From positions 1-17,708 of the forward strand of contig JANPIS010000402.1 in the NCBI GenBank assembly GCA_031425095.1: DNA of 17,708 bases, in the 5' to 3' direction. Made by a program: the position numbers and the translations under genes. Within the stretch, counting starts at the first letter, position 1. The number at the start of each line of letters is the position of its first letter. Shown here one piece after another: positions 1-8,545 of the stretch. Below the pieces are notes generated by a model. That model saw only the letters and a program-made list of their open reading frames with translations. It did not search any database and was not told where the DNA came from. This DNA is from JANNXQ01 sp031425095 (lineage in GTDB: Bacteria > Verrucomicrobiota > Verrucomicrobiia > Chthoniobacterales > Chthoniobacteraceae).

Positions 1-6
1 GCTAGC

Positions 7-62
7 AAAGCGGCGCCGGGGTGCAAAGAGACTTTCCAAAATTTTCATGGCGCCGCTTTTTT
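7..62 (+). terminator. Probable intrinsic terminator of an upstream gene
   Basis: Perfect 11-bp inverted repeat, AAAGCGGCGCC at 7-17 and GGCGCCGCTTT at 49-59, ending in a run of six T at 57-62. The loop is long (31 nt), so efficiency is uncertain. It probably ends transcription entering from the left. It also makes it unlikely that the reading frame open from position 21 is translated this far upstream. A second weaker pairing (GGGTGC 19-24 with GCACCC 65-70) could compete with it. Confidence 0.55.
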
Positions 63-167
63 GGGCACCCACGAGGCCCTCCGGCCAAGGCCATCGAACA
101 GGATCGCTCGGCACGATCTTCGCGGTTAAGCTTCCCGCCCCTCAGAGGTAATACTCCACCCAACCCC

Positions 168-2681
168 GTGCCCGTTTTCCGCCCGTCTTCCCCATATCGC
201 CGCGTTCTGAGCACGACCGTCGGTGCCCTCGTGCTCATTTCGGTCGCCGGTTGCGCCCGCTCTTTCTACCGCCGCAGCGCGGATCGCGAGGTGCAGCGGC
301 TGATCGCCCAGAAGGCCACCGATCCACGCTGGGCGCTGCAGGACACCGCCATCGTGCCGGGACCCGATTCGCGGATGTTCGACCCGAACGCCATCGATCA
401 CCCGCCGATGCCGGAAGATGACCCGGCCTCGCATGCCTTGATGGAGAAGGTGGATGGCAAGCGCGGCGCCGCGAAATGGCGTAACCCGGGCGAACCGCCG
501 GTGGAATCCGACGAGTGGCTGAATGCCCTGCCGCGGGACGACTCCGGGCAGGTCCTCTTGAATCTCGACAACGTGGTACAAGTGGGACTGCTGAATTCAC
601 GGACCTTTCAAGACGAGCGGGAGGAGCTGTATCGCACCGCCCTCTTCGTGAGCGCCGAGCGATTCGATTTCGACCCGCAGTTCGCCCTCGGAGATGGCAA
701 CAAGACCAATGAAGTGGGCTACAAGGCCGTCGGCGCTTTGAAGCAGACGAAGGACAATCCTGCAGGCCGGCTCAGCGTGCTCACCGATGGCAGCGTGCGC
801 TGGCTCACGGCCACCGGCGGCGACCTCATGGCGCGACTCGCCAACACGCTGCTGTGGGATTTCGACGGCTCGAACCTGCACGCGGCGAGCTCGCTGCTCG
901 ACTTCAGCATCGTGCAACCGCTGATGCGTCTCGGTGGCCGCGCCGTGACGCTCGAACGGCTCACTCAAGCCGAACGCACTCTGCTGGCCGACGTGCGCCA
1001 GATGGAGCAGTTTCAGCACGGCTACTTCATCAACGTCACCACGGGGCGCTCCACTGGCGGCGGACCCTCGCGCTCCGGCGGCAACGGGATCGTGAACATC
1101 GCGGGCAGTCCCTCGGGCTCCGTGGGAGCGCCGCGGGCCGGAGGACTCCTGGGGCTTCTCGAGGAGCAGCAGCAAATCCGGAATCTCGAAGCGAATATCG
1201 CCCGGCTCCGCGAGAGCCTCGACCAGATCGAAGCCGCCTTCGACGCCGGCCGGATCGCCAACCGGCTGCAGGTCGATCAAGCCCGGCAGTCACTCGCCAA
1301 CAGCCAGAGCCTTTTGCTCTCCAACCGCGCGGCCTACCAGACGCGGCTCGACACCTACAAGATCGACCTCGGCCTACCGCCGAGCCTCCCGGTCGTCGTG
1401 AAGGATCCGCTGCTTGAGCGACTCTCGCTCAGCGATCCCTCGGCCACCGCACTCAGCCGGGAGCTCAGCGACGTGCTCGCCGTCGTGCGCGATCCCGAGG
1501 AGATCAAGACGCCCGAAGACCTCGCGCGCCAGGCGAACGCTCTGCTCCTGCTCGAGGACGACTTCCTGCAGCTCGCTGGCAAGACCCGCGACGATCTCGG
1601 GCGTGCGCAGGAAAATCTTCCGATCCGGCAGGCCCAGCTCCGCGAACTCGGCGCCCGTCCCGAACTGAACAACCTCAGCATCGAGCGTCACCGCTTCGAC
1701 CCCGCGCGGCTCGGCGTGAAACTCGCGCAGCTCGAAGGTCGCAATGGGCAGCTCTTTCAGGAAGTCGCGGACACTTTCACCGCCGTGCGGGATCACGAGA
1801 AGGCGCTCCCCACCCTCGAACTTGCGGATGGCCGCGCCGAGCTCAGCCAGCTCGCTGCGCGCCTCTCCGGACTGCTGCTCGCGCTCTCGCTGGACCAAAC
1901 GGCCATGCGCCTCGAGACGCTCGCGCTGCCACCCGTGCAGATTGCCCCCGAGGTGGCGCTCGAAATCGCCCGCGACCACCGTCTCGACTGGATGAATGCC
2001 CGCGCGCGCCTCGTGGATGGCTGGCGGCAAATCGACGTCGCGTCGAATGCGCTGCTCAGCACGCTCGATTTCACCGCCAAGGGCGAGATGGGCACGATCG
2101 GCAACCGCTCGGGGCGTTTCGACGGGCGGACGGGAAATCTGCGCTTCGGCCTGCGCTTCGACACCCCGCTCCAGCGCCTCCTCGAGCGCAACGAATACCG
2201 GGCGACGCTCATCGATTACCAGAAGGCCCGCCGCGACTACGACGAGTTCGAAGACCGCGTGAGCCAGAGCCTGCGCAATACCCTGCGGATTGTGGAGCTC
2301 AGCCAGCTCAATTTTGAACTCCGCCGTTCCGCCGTCCAGACTGCCATTTCACAGGTCGATCTGGCTCGCCTGCGCCTCGACGAGCCGCCGAAACCAGGAG
2401 CCCAGGCCACCTTTGGCGCCACCACCGCACGCGATCTCGTCTCCGCATTGACCGACCTGCTCGACGCGCAGAATGCCCTCCTCGGCCTCTGGGTCGGCTA
2501 CGACGTGCTGCGCGTGTTGCTCGACTTCGAGATGGGGACGATGCGCCTGACTGCCGACGGGCGATGGATCGATCCCGGCCCGATGACCACCGACGCCATC
2601 CGCAAGCGTCTCGTCACGTGGGAAGCCCGCATCGAAGGAAACCCCAAGCAAACCGCCGCAGCGCGGTATTCCTCGAAGTAA
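168..2681 (+). CDS. TolC-family outer-membrane efflux lipoprotein (large, 837 aa)
   Basis: Outer-membrane channel component of a tripartite exporter. From the chosen GTG start the N-terminus has basic residues, a hydrophobic stretch and a lipobox ending VAGC, with the lipidated Cys at residue 29. A start at position 21 would put 49 residues in front of this signal and would overlap the terminator hairpin. Two TolC-like helical/strand repeats are seen at about residues 136-405 and 591-797. The second holds the typical outer-membrane-efflux pattern of long amphipathic helices rich in Arg, Gln and Leu. A Gly/Ser-rich loop lies at about 293-326, and a mostly helical insert at about 408-590 separates the repeats. 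Usual TolC proteins have about 450-500 residues, so this one is nearly twice that. An AGAGG at 143-147 lies about 20 nt upstream, far for a ribosome binding site. The stop overlaps the next gene's start (TAATG), so the two are probably translationally coupled. The TolC-family assignment is fairly secure; the substrate is unknown. Confidence 0.82.
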   Translation: MPVFRPSSPYRRVLSTTVGALVLISVAGCARSFYRRSADREVQRLIAQKATDPRWALQDTAIVPGPDSRMFDPNAIDHPPMPEDDPASHALMEKVDGKRGAAKWRNPGEPPVESDEWLNALPRDDSGQVLLNLDNVVQVGLLNSRTFQDEREELYRTALFVSAERFDFDPQFALGDGNKTNEVGYKAVGALKQTKDNPAGRLSVLTDGSVRWLTATGGDLMARLANTLLWDFDGSNLHAASSLLDFSIVQPLMRLGGRAVTLERLTQAERTLLADVRQMEQFQHGYFINVTTGRSTGGGPSRSGGNGIVNIAGSPSGSVGAPRAGGLLGLLEEQQQIRNLEANIARLRESLDQIEAAFDAGRIANRLQVDQARQSLANSQSLLLSNRAAYQTRLDTYKIDLGLPPSLPVVVKDPLLERLSLSDPSATALSRELSDVLAVVRDPEEIKTPEDLARQANALLLLEDDFLQLAGKTRDDLGRAQENLPIRQAQLRELGARPELNNLSIERHRFDPARLGVKLAQLEGRNGQLFQEVADTFTAVRDHEKALPTLELADGRAELSQLAARLSGLLLALSLDQTAMRLETLALPPVQIAPEVALEIARDHRLDWMNARARLVDGWRQIDVASNALLSTLDFTAKGEMGTIGNRSGRFDGRTGNLRFGLRFDTPLQRLLERNEYRATLIDYQKARRDYDEFEDRVSQSLRNTLRIVELSQLNFELRRSAVQTAISQVDLARLRLDEPPKPGAQATFGATTARDLVSALTDLLDAQNALLGLWVGYDVLRVLLDFEMGTMRLTADGRWIDPGPMTTDAIRKRLVTWEARIEGNPKQTAAARYSSK

Positions 2682-4336
2682 TGGCCGAAGTATTGCGTGC
2701 GAGTGTCTCCGACACCGTGAATTCCCCCGAAGTCCCCACTCCCTGGCATCGCCGCAAGGCGGTCCGGATCGGCATCGCCGCGCTCGTCCTCCTGGGCGGC
2801 GGCAGCCAGTTCATCAGCAGGCGCGCCCCGAAGGGGCAGACTTGGAGCAAGAACGTCGCGCCGCCCGTGACCGCGGTCGCCGTGGCAGCACCCTTCCTCC
2901 AGGAAGTGATCGAACGCGGCGAGATTGAGAGCTCGAGCAACGTCGAAGTGCGCAGCCAGGTGCAAGGGCGCGGCTCCTCCGGCACGGCGATCATCGAAAT
3001 CGTCCCCGAGGGCAAATACGTCCAGAAGGGCGACTTCCTCGTGAAGCTGGACGACTCCGCGCTCCAGGCCGACCTCGTCCAGCAGCAGATCGGCGTGAAC
3101 ACGAGCCGCGCGCTGATGGTCGAGGCCCAGTCCGACGTCGAGACGGCCAAGCTCGCGTTGCAGGAATACGAGAACGGCACCTTCCGCCAGGAAGAGCAGG
3201 CTTTGCAGAGCGATGAATTCGTGGCCAAGGAGACACTCCGCCGCGCCGAAGAGTATCTCCGCTACAGTGAGCGTCTCGCCTCCCGCGGTTACGTCACCGA
3301 GGTCCAGCTCGAGGCCGATCGTTTTGCCGTGGAAAAGGCGCGCAAGGAGCTCGACAGCTCCCGCACGAAGCTCGAAGTGCTCAACCGCTTCACCAAACAG
3401 AAGGCGCTCAACAAGCTTCGTTCCGATCTGGAGACCGCGGAGGCCCGTCTCGCTTCGCGTGAAAACAGCCACAAGCTCGATGTCGAAAAACTCGCGCAGG
3501 TCGAAGCACAGCTCGCGCTCTGTGTGATCACCGCGCCGACTTCCGGCCAGGTCGTTTATGCGACCGAGGCTCGCGGGAGCAACAGCGGCGAACCGCTGAT
3601 CGCGGAAGGCAAGCTCGTGCGCGAGCGGCAGCTCATCGTCCGCCTCCCCGACCCCAAGCGCATGCAGGTGCTGGCGCGCATCAACGAATCCCGCGTCGAT
3701 CGCGTGAAGTCCGACATGCTCGTGAAGATCAAGGTGGACGCGTTTCCAGCGATGGAATTGCAAGGCGTGGTGCGCGAAGTGGGCGAGTACCCGCTGCCGA
3801 ATGCTTCGGTTTACATGACGATGAAGGAATACGGCACGGTGATCGAAATTCATGACCCGCCGGAAGGTCTGCGCGCGGGCATGACGGCGCAGGTTGCAAT
3901 TCAGATCCACCAGATCGACCGCGCCGTGCAGGTGCCGCTCCAGGCGGTGATCGAACGCGACGATCGTTTCTTTACCATCGCCGCCAGCGACGACGGCACC
4001 ATCGCCGCGCAGGAGGTCACCCTCGGCCTTTCCAATGACACCTCCGTGATCGTCGAAGACGGATTGCAAGTCGGCCAGAAGGTCGTGCTCGCGCCGCAGA
4101 ACTACGAAGAATACGTCGCGCTGCCGCCGGCCAGGGAGAAGCCGAAGAAGCTCGTCGCCGTCGCACCGGACGAAGCCGAACGACTCCCCGGCATGAAAGC
4201 CGCCAAGAACAACGCGCGCTCCGCGGATTCCGGCGAGTCATCCCGCGATTCCGAATCGGACGCCAAGCCGGAAAAGAAGAAGCCGAAGAAAGTGAATCCC
4301 GCGGGTTCCGAAAAGCGGGTACTCGCGAAGCCGTGA
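2681..4336 (+). CDS. HlyD/MacA-type periplasmic adaptor (membrane fusion protein), 551 aa
   Basis: Periplasmic adaptor joining the inner-membrane ABC transporter to the outer-membrane channel. The ATG shares its A with the TAA of the preceding gene; the frame is open further upstream but only inside that gene. Visible layout: N-terminal membrane anchor at about residues 25-45; biotinyl-lipoyl half-motif near 85-125 (VPEGKYVQKGD, then LVKLDD); a long charged alpha-hairpin/coiled coil at about 127-277; return lipoyl strand with ITAPTSGQVVY near 281-291; beta-barrel and membrane-proximal domains to about 480. The last 70 residues form a Lys/Glu/Ser-rich, probably disordered tail that classical MacA lacks. 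Order and spacing with the neighbours support one operon. It is MacA-like by context, but the sequence alone does not separate it from other HlyD-family adaptors. Confidence 0.85.
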   Translation: MAEVLRASVSDTVNSPEVPTPWHRRKAVRIGIAALVLLGGGSQFISRRAPKGQTWSKNVAPPVTAVAVAAPFLQEVIERGEIESSSNVEVRSQVQGRGSSGTAIIEIVPEGKYVQKGDFLVKLDDSALQADLVQQQIGVNTSRALMVEAQSDVETAKLALQEYENGTFRQEEQALQSDEFVAKETLRRAEEYLRYSERLASRGYVTEVQLEADRFAVEKARKELDSSRTKLEVLNRFTKQKALNKLRSDLETAEARLASRENSHKLDVEKLAQVEAQLALCVITAPTSGQVVYATEARGSNSGEPLIAEGKLVRERQLIVRLPDPKRMQVLARINESRVDRVKSDMLVKIKVDAFPAMELQGVVREVGEYPLPNASVYMTMKEYGTVIEIHDPPEGLRAGMTAQVAIQIHQIDRAVQVPLQAVIERDDRFFTIAASDDGTIAAQEVTLGLSNDTSVIVEDGLQVGQKVVLAPQNYEEYVALPPAREKPKKLVAVAPDEAERLPGMKAAKNNARSADSGESSRDSESDAKPEKKKPKKVNPAGSEKRVLAKP

Positions 4337-4348
4337 CCGGGCGTTTTG

Positions 4349-4369
4349 TGAGTGGTGAATGGTGATCGG
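4349..4369 (+). repeat. Tandem heptamer tract (three 7-bp units)
   Basis: Three adjacent 7-bp units of form TGANNGG start at 4349, 4356 and 4363, in the 65-bp gap between the adaptor and the ABC transporter genes. Similar 7-bp-period tracts occur in other gaps of this window (10627-10647, 16227-16254, 16345-16372, 17026-17039). Function is unknown. Confidence 0.5.
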
Positions 4370-4401
4370 TGGCTCGAGCACCGCTCATTTTCGATAAAAG
4401 G

Positions 4402-6510
4402 ATGCCCGTCGTCACCGCCTCAACGCCGCCACCCGCACAGGACCGCCCGACCTCGCGTCCGGCGATTCTGCTTCGCGATTTGCGGAAGGATTACTTCCTC
4501 GGCGCAGAGCCCGTGCACGTGCTCAAAGGCATCGACCTCGAAGTGCCCGAGGGCGACTACGTGGCGATCATGGGACCGTCGGGCTCCGGCAAGAGCACGC
4601 TGCTGAACCTGCTCGGCTGCCTCGACAAACCCACGAGTGGCGAGTTTTACCTCGGTGAAAATGACGTCGCCCGGCTGGACGACGACGCGCTGGCCGCGAT
4701 CCGCGCCTCCCGCATTGGCTTCGTCTTCCAGAGCTACAATCTCATCCCGCAGCTCAACGTCATCGATAACATCGAGGTGCCGCTCTACTATCAGGGCGCC
4801 GTGACGCCCGAAGGCCGCGAGCGCTGTCGCGAACTGGCGACGCTCGTGGGCCTCGGTGAGCGGCTGGATCACCGGCCTTTCGAACTCTCCGGCGGCCAGC
4901 AGCAGCGCGCCGGCATCGCCCGCAGCCTCGTCAACAACCCGCGCTACATCCTCGCCGACGAGCCCACCGGCAACCTCGACACCGTCACAACCAAGGAAGT
5001 GCTCGACGTGCTCGATCGACTCAATGCCGACGGCAAGACGATCGTCCTCGTCACCCATGAAGAGGAAGTCGCCGCGCACGCCCGCCGCATCGTCCGGCTC
5101 CGCGATGGCGTGGTGCAATCCGACACGCGCAACCGGCCCATCGAAGCGTCCGCCCGACCCACGGAACCCACAGACGAAATCGTCGCGCCCGCCTCGATGC
5201 GCCTGCTGATCCGCACTTTTCAGCAAGGCGTGAAGAGCCTGCTCCTGCACCCGCTGCGCTCGCTGCTCACGATTCTCGGCATCTTCATCGGCGTCGCGAG
5301 CGTCATCTGGCTGCTCGCGATCGGCGAAGGCATCAGCGCCAAGGCGCAACAACAGATCGCCCTGCTCGGCGCGAAGAACATCATCATCACCACGGCCCTC
5401 CCGAATCTGCAGACCGGCGGCAGCAGTAAGCGCGATCGCTTCAACGGAATCACCCAGACGGATTATGAAAACATCGCCGCGACGGTGCCATCGGTCGTGC
5501 GCACCGTGCCCGTGCGGGAAGTCGTCCGGCGGGAGTTTTCCTATGGCGGCAAGCACGTCTTCGGCCGGCTCGTCGGCTCCACTCCGGCCTATGTGGAGCT
5601 GAACCGCATGGACGTTTCACGCGGCCATTTCATCACCGATACCGAGATGGAGGAAAAGGCGAAGGTCTGCGTGCTCTCCGCGAAGATGGCCGATCAGCTC
5701 TTCGGCTACGAAGACCCGGTCGGGCGTTCCGTGCGGATCTCGGGCGACTACTTCCGCGTCATCGGCGTGATGAAGCCGCGCGCGGCGGACTCCGCGATTC
5801 CCGGCGCGCGGGAGAGCCAGGATTTTTCGGACGACGTTTACGTGCCCATCACTGCACTCTGGGCGCTGGTCTTCGACTTCTACGGCAAGACGCAGGACGG
5901 CATCCCGATCGTCTCGCAGGTGACGCTCGAACTCGCCGATCAGACGCAGGTCCTCGACACTGCGGAGATCATCCGCCAGAGCCTGAACCGCACGCATCAC
6001 CCGGAGGATTTCACGCTCACCGTGCCGCTCGAACTGCTCGCGCAGGCGCGCAATACGCGGCTCATGTTCATCGCGATGATGGGCCTCGTCGCCGCCATCT
6101 CGCTCCTCGTCGGCGGCATCGGCATCATGAACATCATGCTCGCCACCGTCACCGAGCGCACGCGCGAGATCGGCATCCGCCGCGCGATCGGCGCCCGCCG
6201 CGACGACATCACCCGCCAATTCCTCGTCGAAACGATCGTGCTCTCCATCGCCGGCGGGATCACCGGGATCCTCGGGGGGCTCGCCTGCACGCCGATCCTC
6301 CTGCTCGCCATGTCCACCCTCGGCGCCGTCTTTCCGCAGGCCATGGCGGCGCTGCCGGACACCGTGCGCACGATGACGCCGATCATCGTCCCATGGTCGC
6401 TCCCGCTCGCCTTCGGCATCTCCGTGGTCGTGGGAGTCGTCTTCGGGCTCTACCCCGCGCAGCGTGCGGCGGCGATGAATCCAATCGAAGCCCTGCGGCA
6501 CGTAGCCTAG
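4402..6510 (+). CDS. macB: MacB-type ABC transporter: fused ATPase and FtsX-like permease (702 aa)
   Basis: Inner-membrane engine of the tripartite exporter. The ATPase domain has Walker A GPSGSGKST (residues 58-66), Q-loop in VFQSYN, signature LSGGQQQR (from 162), Walker B and D-loop ending DEPTGNLD (186-193), and H-loop VTHEEE. The permease half has TM1 at about 287-310, a large periplasmic MacB core domain at about 310-550, and TM2-TM4 at about 554-583, 610-637 and 668-687, with the family motif TERTREIGIRRAIGARR between TM2 and TM3. This fused four-TM layout is diagnostic of MacB. I chose the ATG at 4402; a GTG at 4369, inside a heptamer repeat, would add 11 residues. AAAAGG sits directly against the ATG, too close for a normal ribosome binding site, so the exact start is uncertain. 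MacB relatives export macrolides, lipopeptides, haem precursors or toxins; the substrate here cannot be told. Confidence 0.93.
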   Translation: MPVVTASTPPPAQDRPTSRPAILLRDLRKDYFLGAEPVHVLKGIDLEVPEGDYVAIMGPSGSGKSTLLNLLGCLDKPTSGEFYLGENDVARLDDDALAAIRASRIGFVFQSYNLIPQLNVIDNIEVPLYYQGAVTPEGRERCRELATLVGLGERLDHRPFELSGGQQQRAGIARSLVNNPRYILADEPTGNLDTVTTKEVLDVLDRLNADGKTIVLVTHEEEVAAHARRIVRLRDGVVQSDTRNRPIEASARPTEPTDEIVAPASMRLLIRTFQQGVKSLLLHPLRSLLTILGIFIGVASVIWLLAIGEGISAKAQQQIALLGAKNIIITTALPNLQTGGSSKRDRFNGITQTDYENIAATVPSVVRTVPVREVVRREFSYGGKHVFGRLVGSTPAYVELNRMDVSRGHFITDTEMEEKAKVCVLSAKMADQLFGYEDPVGRSVRISGDYFRVIGVMKPRAADSAIPGARESQDFSDDVYVPITALWALVFDFYGKTQDGIPIVSQVTLELADQTQVLDTAEIIRQSLNRTHHPEDFTLTVPLELLAQARNTRLMFIAMMGLVAAISLLVGGIGIMNIMLATVTERTREIGIRRAIGARRDDITRQFLVETIVLSIAGGITGILGGLACTPILLLAMSTLGAVFPQAMAALPDTVRTMTPIIVPWSLPLAFGISVVVGVVFGLYPAQRAAAMNPIEALRHVA

Positions 6511-6564
6511 GCTCGTTGGCCGGTGGCTGGATTGACTTCGAGGACGGCACTCCTACCGTTCGCC

Positions 6565-7011
6565 ATGCCCGACGCTGAAACTCCGCCGCCCATCCCCGCG
6601 TCCGTTCCCGATCCTGCGCCCCAGACCGCGCTCACGCCCTCGACCGGATTGCCGCGAAACGTCGCCGCGGCCATCGCGACTTTCTTTCCGCTCCTCGGCG
6701 GCGTGCTCTTCCTGATCCTCGAGAAGAAAGATTCTTTCGTCCGTTTCTACGCAATGCAGTCCGTCTTTCTGGGCGGACTTTTGCTCGCCGTCTCGCTCAC
6801 GGTCGGCCTCGCAGAGCTGATCTTCCGCCAGGTGCCGATCATCGGCTGGCTGGTCGCCCTCGGCTTTGTCGTCGTGAATCTCCTCTTCTCGCTCGCCTGG
6901 CTCGTCGTGTGGGTGATCACCATTGTGAAGGCCCTCTCAAGCACCGAATGGGAAGTCCCGTATCTCGGCGCGATGGCGCGAAAACAATTGGGCGAGACTT
7001 CGAAGGCCTAG
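6565..7011 (+). CDS. DUF4870-like small membrane protein (148 aa)
   Basis: A Pro-rich, probably cytoplasmic N-terminus of about 30 residues precedes three hydrophobic segments: about 36-52, about 66-85 and about 90-125, the last possibly two helices. The pattern LEKKDSFVRFYAMQS followed by membrane helices is characteristic of the DUF4870/Tic20-like family of small polytopic proteins, whose function is not established. The frame opens at a GTG at 6523, but the ATG at 6565 starts the family-like sequence, so I used it. The gene begins 54 bp after the ABC transporter and may be cotranscribed, though nothing ties it functionally to export. Its TAG overlaps the miaA stop on the opposite strand in a shared CTAG. 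Confidence 0.72.
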   Translation: MPDAETPPPIPASVPDPAPQTALTPSTGLPRNVAAAIATFFPLLGGVLFLILEKKDSFVRFYAMQSVFLGGLLLAVSLTVGLAELIFRQVPIIGWLVALGFVVVNLLFSLAWLVVWVITIVKALSSTEWEVPYLGAMARKQLGETSKA

Positions 7012-7907
7012 TCTGGGCTGCTCGCCATCGCGGCGATTTTCTCCACGACCGCGGCGACACTCGCGCCGGTGAGACAGATCTTCTCGAGCGTTGCCTCCCG
7101 TCGGAACCACGTGAGTTGACGCTTGGCGTATCTGCGGGTCGCCTGCTGGATGGCGGCGATGCAGGTCGCGCGATCCATTTCCCCTGACTGTAGCGCGCGG
7201 ATCTCGCGCAATCCGAGCGTCTGGCTCGCCGTCGGTCCCACGTGCCCGACGGTCCGCACTTCCTCCTCCACTCCTGCGGAGAACATCGCCGCCGTCCGCT
7301 CATCGATTCGCGCGTACAATTCCTCGCGATCCCGCGTCAGCACGACGCCGCGCACTCCCTCCGGCAAGACCTCCCACTGCTCCCGGAAGCTGGAGAAGGG
7401 GCGCCCCGTGAGCAGGCAAACCTCGAGCGCCCGCACCACCCTCCGTGGGTTTTTCAGATCGATCTCCTTTGCGCCATGCGGGTCCAGTTCCGCGAGGCGG
7501 CGCTGCAGTTCGTCCAACGGCTTTCGCGTCAATTCGGCCCGCAGCGTTTCGTCCGCGGGCGGAAGATCGGCGAGGCCGTGCGTGAGCGCTCGCACGTAGA
7601 GCCCGGTGCCGCCACAGACGATCGGCAAACGGCCGCGCTCCCGGATTCCCGCCATCGCCCGCTGTGCCCCGACAGCATACTGGGCGACATCGAAAGGCTG
7701 CATGAGCGGGACGGTCCCGAGCATGTGATGCGGTACTCGGGCGCGGAGTTCCGCGGATGGTTTGGCGGTCAGGAGCTCCAGCCCCGCATACACCTGAAAG
7801 GCATCCGCGCCCACGATCTCTCCGCCGCAGCGCTCAGCCACTGCCACCGCGAGCTCGGACTTTCCGACGGCAGTGGGGCCAGCGATGACGAGGAAGCGCG
7901 GGGGCAT
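7008..7907 (-). CDS. miaA: tRNA dimethylallyltransferase (299 aa)
   Basis: MiaA transfers a dimethylallyl group from DMAPP to the N6 of adenosine 37 in tRNAs that read UNN codons. From the chosen ATG: P-loop GPTAVGKS at residues 10-17, the catalytic-region motif DAFQVY at 35-40 (usually DSxQVY, so Ser is replaced by Ala), TAKP at 48-51, CGGTGLYVRAL at about 98-108, the NPRRVVRALE segment at about 190, and the C-terminal QATRRYAKRQLTWFR. Length is normal. The frame is open up to 8015, but that extension runs through a terminator hairpin. An ATG at 7926-7928 would add seven residues, and GAGGGA lies 13 nt before the chosen start. Convergent with the DUF4870-like gene, with overlapping stops. 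Confidence 0.95.
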   Translation of the reverse strand: MPPRFLVIAGPTAVGKSELAVAVAERCGGEIVGADAFQVYAGLELLTAKPSAELRARVPHHMLGTVPLMQPFDVAQYAVGAQRAMAGIRERGRLPIVCGGTGLYVRALTHGLADLPPADETLRAELTRKPLDELQRRLAELDPHGAKEIDLKNPRRVVRALEVCLLTGRPFSSFREQWEVLPEGVRGVVLTRDREELYARIDERTAAMFSAGVEEEVRTVGHVGPTASQTLGLREIRALQSGEMDRATCIAAIQQATRRYAKRQLTWFRREATLEKICLTGASVAAVVEKIAAMASSPD

Positions 7908-7970
7908 GAAACGGGAAACATCCCTCATGGAACCGCGGACCGCGAGTCCTCCGATTCGGGTGGCGTCGTG

Positions 7971-8006
7971 AAAAGCAAAGAGGCCCGCCGTCTCCGGCGG
8001 GCCTCT
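7971..8006 (-). terminator. Intrinsic terminator downstream of the RRM gene
   Basis: Perfect 12-bp stem, AGAGGCCCGCCG at 7979-7990 and its complement at 7995-8006, with the four-base loop TCTC. Read on the minus strand, the stem is followed by TTGCTTTT. It lies 27 nt past the RRM gene stop and before the miaA start, so miaA probably has its own promoter. Confidence 0.85.
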
Positions 8007-8032
8007 GAAGTTCAATGCGATCGATGCTCCGC

Positions 8033-8545
8033 TTACGCGGGCGTCTTTGCGCCGCTGACCACGAGCTTGCGGCCCATGAACTCCTTGTCGTGGAGTTCCG
8101 TCACCGCGCGCTTCGCTTCGTCGATCGTCGTCATGGTCACAAAGCCGAAGCCCTTGGATCGATGCGTGTCCTTGTGGCTCACGATCTCCGCGCTGATCAC
8201 GGCGCCTACGCCGTTGAAGAGGTCGGAGAGATCGCTCTCCGAAGCATCGTAGCTGAGGTTGCCGATATAGAGCTTCGTCGAAGTGACTTCGACGGCCTCC
8301 GGCTTGCGGACCTCGCGGGCCGGGCGTTCGGCGCCATTGCTCCGGGTCGAGCGGCTGATGTCCGAAGCCGGTTTCGAGCCGCTGGTCGAGCGAGGAGCGG
8401 GCTTGAAGAAGCCGACGATTTTCTGCCAGAGCGACTTTGGCTTCGGCGGCTGCGCTTGGGCGCGGGGGGCGTCGGAGCGGTCCCGACGATTGGGGCGGCG
8501 TCCGCCACGGCGGCGGCCCGCACCCCTGGATTCCTGTGAGTTCAT
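8033..8545 (-). CDS. RRM-type RNA-binding protein (170 aa)
   Basis: A single C-terminal RNA-recognition motif occupies about residues 90-168, with RNP2 LYIGNL (92-97) and RNP1 KGFGFVTM (131-138), both with the RNA-stacking aromatics present. It resembles the short glycine-poor RNA-binding proteins of cyanobacteria and Verrucomicrobia/Planctomycetes, some of which are cold-regulated. The first 85 residues are low-complexity and basic, with an Arg/Gly-rich start (about 7-24), a short amphipathic Trp/Phe segment (about 39-48) and a Ser/Arg-rich linker. Bacterial RRM proteins are often only 80-110 residues, so this tail is a distinct addition. No Shine-Dalgarno is visible; the ATG is preceded by an AT-rich leader (AACAAATTAAT) unlike the surrounding GC-rich DNA. 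Monocistronic, with a strong terminator. The target RNA is unknown. Confidence 0.9.
   Translation of the reverse strand: MNSQESRGAGRRRGGRRPNRRDRSDAPRAQAQPPKPKSLWQKIVGFFKPAPRSTSGSKPASDISRSTRSNGAERPAREVRKPEAVEVTSTKLYIGNLSYDASESDLSDLFNGVGAVISAEIVSHKDTHRSKGFGFVTMTTIDEAKRAVTELHDKEFMGRKLVVSGAKTPA

Noticed and set aside
21..167. N-terminal extension of the TolC-like gene to position 21
   Set aside because: It would start inside a terminator-like hairpin and bury the lipoprotein signal 49 residues from the start.
2498..4069. A 523-codon minus-strand open frame
   Set aside because: It is antisense to the adaptor gene and the end of the TolC-like gene, rich in His/Asp/Leu in the pattern of complemented GC-rich codons, with no domain.
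7908..8015. N-terminal extension of miaA to 8015
   Set aside because: The extension reads through the 12-bp terminator hairpin at 7979-8006, and the family N-terminus begins just before the P-loop.
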